Shown here: in pieces, positions 3,699 to 5,218 of the stretch
How the letters are laid out: each line of letters begins with the position of its first letter
Numbering within the stretch: position 1 is the stretch's first letter
From: an uncultured Oscillospiraceae bacterium
GTDB lineage: Bacteria > Bacillota > Clostridia > Oscillospirales > Acutalibacteraceae
NCBI GenBank assembly: GCA_905200265.1
Contig: CAJKJS010000127.1
Coordinates: 1 to 5,218, forward strand
DNA: 5,218 nucleotides
Reading direction: 5' to 3'
Translations under genes and position numbers: made by a program
The notes under the pieces: model-generated
Database searches by the model: none
What the model was told of the DNA's origin: nothing
The model's input: the letters and a program-made list of their open reading frames with translations, nothing else

Positions 3699-5218
3699 AT
3701 GAAACAACAACCGGTCCTTGTGCTGCTAGCTCCAAAAACTGAACAGGAAGCCCTAGTAACGATTCTTGGGGCGGAGTATCAGGTTGTAACGGCAGTAACC
3801 CGTGAAGAGGCATCTGCATTCCTGCAACAAGATGAGCACGAATTAGCCGGTTTGTTGGTATATGCAGTACAGGAGGCATCCCTTTACCGGCCGCTGTTCC
3901 TTATGGCGGAACAGGAGGGTATACCGGTACTGGCAATGGCAGAAGAAAAAGACCGGGAAGAAGTTCTGCTGCGGGAAGGCGCCTGGGATTTTGTACCGTG
4001 GCCATCACAAGCTGGCGTATTTCGTGTGCGGGTACAGCGCATGATTCGCCGTGGCTGGCAGCTGCGATATAGCCGGTTGCTGGAAGACATGGACGAAGTA
4101 ACAGGCATATACCGCAAGAAAAAATTTTTTACTTGTGTAAATGACAGGTTGTCCGCCGCCAGGGTGGGGCAGTATGCCTTAGTCCGCATGGATATTGACC
4201 GGTTTAGTTTGGTTAATGCTTTTTTTGGCGTACAGGAAGGCGACCATCTACTACAGTATATTGCCGGTGTTTTTGCCCGGTTTGCGAAACAACGGGAACC
4301 GGAACTATTGTATGGGCGTATGGAAGCGGACACGTTTGGACTTTTGATGCGGTATGAAGAAGAAAAATCGCTGCGCACCCGACTGCGCCGTATCGATGAC
4401 GAAGTACGAAAATATAACCTGAATTTTGACATTTCCCCTACCTTTGGGGTGTATCGGGTGGATGACTTGTCGCTGCCGGTGCCCAGCATGTTTGACAAAG
4501 CCAATCTAGCAGCCAAACAGTGCAAGGGGCACTATCTGCATACCGTTTCGTTTTATACAGAACAAATGGGGCGTACGGTAGAACGGGAACAGCAGATTAT
4601 GAACGAGATGAATGAAGCCATCCGCCAGGAACAGTTTTACGTATATCTGCAGCCCAAATATAATTTGCAGAACCATACATTGTCCGGAGCGGAAGCACTG
4701 GTGCGCTGGCATCACCCTCAAAGGGGCGTTTTAATGCCCAGTGAATTTATTCCCGTTTTTGAGCGCAATGGATTTATTGCTCGGCTAGACCGGTATATGT
4801 GGGAAAAGACATGCCAGATTCTCAGCGCCTGGCTGCGGGAGGGAAAAGTGCCTCGCCCTGTTTCGGTGAATGTATCCCGGGTGAATATGTATAACCCGTA
4901 TTTAGCCGATGTCATTAGTGGCATTACAAAGCGGTACGGGATACCCAGCAAACTCTTGCAGCTGGAAATGACCGAAAGTGCCTACACGGATAACCCGGTG
5001 GCTATGAAGCAGACGCTGCAAAAACTTCACGATAAAGGTTTTACCATTTTAATGGATGACTTTGGCAGTGGCTATTCTTCCCTGAATGTGCTGAAAAATT
5101 TGCCGGTTGATTTGATTAAAATTGACATGCAGTTTTTAGGCGAATCGGACGTGCCCGGCCGGGGAGAAAATATCATTGCTTCGGTTGTGCGTATGGCCAA
5201 ATGGCTGCAAATTCCCAC
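3699..5218 (+). CDS. Pseudo-receiver / degenerate GGDEF / EAL protein, probable c-di-GMP phosphodiesterase (3' end beyond the window)
   Basis: The open frame starts at ATG 3699 (GGGGGG at 3686-3691, spacing 7) and runs off the window after 506 codons. Residues 1-118 have a receiver-like fold pattern ending in GAWDFVPWPSQAG, but the acidic pair, the phosphoacceptor Asp and the invariant Lys (Trp101 here) are missing, so phosphorylation is unlikely. A GGDEF domain begins at DEVTGIYR (132-139) and keeps MDIDRF and EGD, but its signature at 209-213 reads EADTF, so cyclase activity is unlikely. The EAL domain starts near 297 and keeps its metal and catalytic residues: Glu332 of EAL, Asn391, Glu423 in LEMTES, Asp453-Asp454 in DDFGSGYSSL and Lys474 in DLIKID. 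The later Glu and Gln of the site fall outside the window. It probably hydrolyses c-di-GMP to pGpG. I predict no membrane segment in the visible part, so it is probably cytosolic. The substituted N-terminal domains probably sense or bind something. Confidence 0.93.
   Translation, partial: MKQQPVLVLLAPKTEQEALVTILGAEYQVVTAVTREEASAFLQQDEHELAGLLVYAVQEASLYRPLFLMAEQEGIPVLAMAEEKDREEVLLREGAWDFVPWPSQAGVFRVRVQRMIRRGWQLRYSRLLEDMDEVTGIYRKKKFFTCVNDRLSAARVGQYALVRMDIDRFSLVNAFFGVQEGDHLLQYIAGVFARFAKQREPELLYGRMEADTFGLLMRYEEEKSLRTRLRRIDDEVRKYNLNFDISPTFGVYRVDDLSLPVPSMFDKANLAAKQCKGHYLHTVSFYTEQMGRTVEREQQIMNEMNEAIRQEQFYVYLQPKYNLQNHTLSGAEALVRWHHPQRGVLMPSEFIPVFERNGFIARLDRYMWEKTCQILSAWLREGKVPRPVSVNVSRVNMYNPYLADVISGITKRYGIPSKLLQLEMTESAYTDNPVAMKQTLQKLHDKGFTILMDDFGSGYSSLNVLKNLPVDLIKIDMQFLGESDVPGRGENIIASVVRMAKWLQIP

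Overview
The window suggests an anaerobic member of the Bacillota (Clostridia or a relative; the sequence cannot settle the genus). The basis is strong purine-rich ribosome-binding sites (AAGGAGG, AAGGAAGG, AAGGGGG), AT-rich intergenic DNA beside moderately GC-rich genes, an alcohol dehydrogenase of the Clostridium beijerinckii / Thermoanaerobacter secondary-alcohol type, and a receiver/GGDEF/EAL architecture with a degenerate front half. I see no mobile element, tRNA, rRNA or CRISPR array.

Layout. Positions 1-316 are a long A-rich non-coding stretch with several inverted repeats. It leads to a zinc-dependent, NADP(H)-type secondary alcohol dehydrogenase (317-1372, +). A bidirectional hairpin terminator (1401-1439) separates this gene from a convergent two-gene operon on the minus strand. 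That operon encodes a pair of half-size ChrA-family chromate/anion transporters: 2591-2013 first, then 2016-1441 with a 4-base overlap. A LysR-family regulator (2712-3614, +) is divergent from the transporter pair across a short AT-rich control region. In that region one 16-bp inverted repeat supplies a TTTACA -35 hexamer to both divergent promoters. Downstream, with its own probable promoter, is a pseudo-receiver / degenerate GGDEF / intact EAL protein (3699 to beyond 5218, +), which is cut off by the window edge.

How the genes may work together. The LysR protein has the sequence style of CysL/YwfK-like regulators of oxyanion metabolism and probably controls the transporter pair. The two short transporters probably form one heteromeric carrier, as reported for the paired short-chain ChrA proteins of Bacillus subtilis. 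The alcohol dehydrogenase is a separate transcription unit, probably for NADPH-linked ketone/secondary alcohol interconversion. The EAL protein is probably a c-di-GMP phosphodiesterase, and nothing ties it functionally to its neighbours. I found no clearly new multi-gene system. The most notable points are the shared-dyad divergent promoter, the operator-like repeats before the dehydrogenase, and the doubly degenerate N-terminal half of the EAL protein.
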